Assembly (NCBI GenBank): GCA_938020445.1
Contig: CALIIC010000160.1
Location: 1 to 38,829, forward strand
Direction of reading: 5' to 3'
DNA from: an uncultured Flavobacteriaceae bacterium
GTDB lineage: Bacteria > Bacteroidota > Bacteroidia > Flavobacteriales > Flavobacteriaceae
Length of the DNA stretch: 38,829 bases
Shown here: piece after piece, positions 37,644 through 38,829 of the stretch
Numbering within the stretch: position 1 is the stretch's first letter
Layout of the letters: every line of letters starts with the position of its first letter
Translations under genes and position numbers: made by a program
Notes under the pieces: model-generated
What the model saw: only the letters and a program-made list of their open reading frames with translations
Database searches by the model: none
Told to the model about the DNA's origin: nothing

Positions 37644-38570
37644 ATGAAAGTTACCGTAGTAGGGGCTGGTGCAGTGGGTGCTAGTTGCGCAGAGTACATC
37701 GCCATTAAGAATTTTGCATCGGAAGTTGTTTTATTGGATATTAAAGAAGGGTATGCCGAAGGAAAGGCGATGGATTTGATGCAGTGTGCTTCTTTGAATG
37801 CTTTTGATACTAAAATAACTGGTGTTACCAACGATTATTCTAAGACAGCCGGTAGTGATATTGCCGTAATTACCTCGGGAATTCCACGTAAACCTGGAAT
37901 GACGCGTGAAGAATTGATCGGAATCAACGCTGGTATCGTAAAAACGGTATCTGCAAGCTTGATCGAACATTCCCCCAATGTGATTATGATCGTAGTGAGT
38001 AATCCTATGGATACAATGACATATTTAGTGCACAAAACAACCAATTTGCCGAAAAACAGAATTATCGGCATGGGTGGGGCTTTGGATAGTGCTCGTTTTA
38101 AGTACCGATTGGCAGAAGCCTTGGAAGCACCTATTTCAGATGTAGATGGTATGGTAATCGGTGGTCATAGTGATAAAGGTATGGTGCCTTTAACTTCGCA
38201 TGCGACCCGAAATAGCATCCGAGTATCAGAATTTTTGTCATCTGAGCGTTTGCAACAGGTCGCCGAAGATACCAAAGTAGGTGGTGCGACACTCACGGGA
38301 CTTTTAGGGACTAGTGCTTGGTATGCTCCAGGTGCGGCAGTTTCTGGTTTGGTGCAGGCCATAGCTTGTGATCAAAAGAAAATTTTTCCTTGCTCCACCT
38401 ATTTGGAGGGTGAATACGGGTTGTCTGATCTATGCATCGGAGTACCGGTTGTGTTAGGCCGAAACGGAATTGAAAAAATCGTGGACGTGCCTTTGAGCGA
38501 TGCTGAAAAGACTAAAATGAAAGAGAGCGCGGAAGGTGTTACTAAAACCAATGGCTTGCTAGACTTGTAG
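37644..38570 (+). CDS. mdh: NAD-dependent malate dehydrogenase (LDH-like type)
   Basis: 308 residues, typical of the short LDH-like MDH. The N-terminal Rossmann motif is GAGAVGAS at about 7-14, with D33 (VVLLDI) selecting NAD. Substrate-binding arginines lie in IPRKPGMTREEL and in ALDSARFKYRL, and the catalytic His is H175 in GGHSD. The enzyme interconverts malate and oxaloacetate in the cytoplasm as part of the citric acid cycle. It is followed by its own terminator and then by secDF, an arrangement familiar from flavobacterial genomes. Confidence 0.96.
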   Translation: MKVTVVGAGAVGASCAEYIAIKNFASEVVLLDIKEGYAEGKAMDLMQCASLNAFDTKITGVTNDYSKTAGSDIAVITSGIPRKPGMTREELIGINAGIVKTVSASLIEHSPNVIMIVVSNPMDTMTYLVHKTTNLPKNRIIGMGGALDSARFKYRLAEALEAPISDVDGMVIGGHSDKGMVPLTSHATRNSIRVSEFLSSERLQQVAEDTKVGGATLTGLLGTSAWYAPGAAVSGLVQAIACDQKKIFPCSTYLEGEYGLSDLCIGVPVVLGRNGIEKIVDVPLSDAEKTKMKESAEGVTKTNGLLDL

Positions 38571-38590
38571 TACGAACTTATTATATAATG

Positions 38591-38623
38591 AAAAAGGCAA
38601 CCCATTTTGGTGTTGCCTTTTTT
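38591..38623 (+). terminator. Intrinsic terminator after mdh
   Basis: Stem AAAAAGGCAAC (38591-38601) / GTTGCCTTTTT (38612-38622) with a short loop and a T-run, 21 bases after the mdh stop. Confidence 0.88.
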
Positions 38624-38674
38624 AGTTAAAACAACCATTTGCTTTAAGGCTAAAAGGAATAACTCCCAAATATG

Positions 38675-38706
38675 TTGTCAAATCCTACGGGAAAATCATA
38701 TATTTG
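38675..38706 (+). promoter_or_regulatory. Promoter of the secDF gene
   Basis: TTG at 38675-38677 and TATATTTG (exact TAnnTTTG) at 38699-38706, separated by 21 bases, which is the spacing expected of a Bacteroidota housekeeping promoter. The ATG follows at 38747. Confidence 0.65.
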
Positions 38707-38746
38707 CAGGCTGTTAGAAAAAGCATCCAATTAATATATGTAACCC

Positions 38747-38829
38747 ATGCAAAATAAAGGACTTATAAAGCTTTTTGGCCTGTTGTTCGGTCTTGTAAGC
38801 ATCTATCAACTTTCCTATACCTTTATCAC
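38747..38829 (+). CDS. secDF: Protein translocase SecDF, N-terminal fragment (cut by window edge)
   Basis: Only 27 complete codons are present, reading MQNKGLIKLFGLLFGLVSIY and then QLSYTFI. The basic start followed by a membrane segment matches the opening of fused SecDF proteins in flavobacteria as I know them. The position directly after mdh agrees. SecDF is an inner-membrane protein that uses the proton motive force to assist Sec-dependent export. The identification rests on this short stretch and the neighbour. Confidence 0.72.
   Translation, partial: MQNKGLIKLFGLLFGLVSIYQLSYTFI

Overview
The window looks like chromosome of a marine Flavobacteriaceae bacterium (Bacteroidota). Four things point there. 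The promoters carry the Bacteroidota -7 element TAnnTTTG. Many products are exported by signal peptides ending in a short AQ or GQ. There is a type IX secretion (T9SS) C-terminal sorting domain with a PorP/SprF partner. Finally, the gene neighbourhoods (mdh next to secDF, gyrB, a LacI regulator beside a TonB receptor) are of flavobacterial type. I see no rRNA, tRNA, CRISPR array, insertion sequence or phage genes.

Layout. 1-2689: the 5' part of a TonB-dependent receptor (minus strand, cut by the window edge), divergent from a LacI regulator, with a candidate operator between them. 2717-3690: a minus-strand pair, a small unknown protein and FtsE. 3835-8629: a 1006-aa exported TPR protein and an outer-membrane beta-barrel without a visible plug, probably one operon. 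8693-9742: a lipoprotein with a lectin-like C-terminal half. 9962-23277: the accessory centrepiece, made of two tandem paralogous OmpA-domain proteins, a 2511-aa T9SS type B surface protein with 33 tandem 38-residue calcium-binding-type repeats, a PorP/SprF protein and a TPR/PD40/OmpA protein. 23278-23580: an intergenic region with three hairpins. 23581-31696: mostly single genes (class D beta-lactamase-like lipoprotein, NYN/OST-HTH protein, malate:quinone oxidoreductase, DUF885 metallopeptidase-like lipoprotein, small secreted protein, amidohydrolase lipoprotein, DUF2911 protein). 31960-38829: housekeeping genes (asnB, gyrB, mdh, start of secDF) with two small exported unknowns.

How the genes may work together. 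The 9962-23277 block has the composition expected of a T9SS type B surface-adhesin module. The giant protein would cross the outer membrane through the T9SS, the SprF-like barrel would serve its C-terminal domain, and the OmpA proteins would tie the assembly to peptidoglycan. Mqo and NAD-malate dehydrogenase both lie here and oxidise malate by different electron routes. The most unusual element is the 3.78-kb repeat stalk, whose units show DNA-level signs of repeated block duplication.
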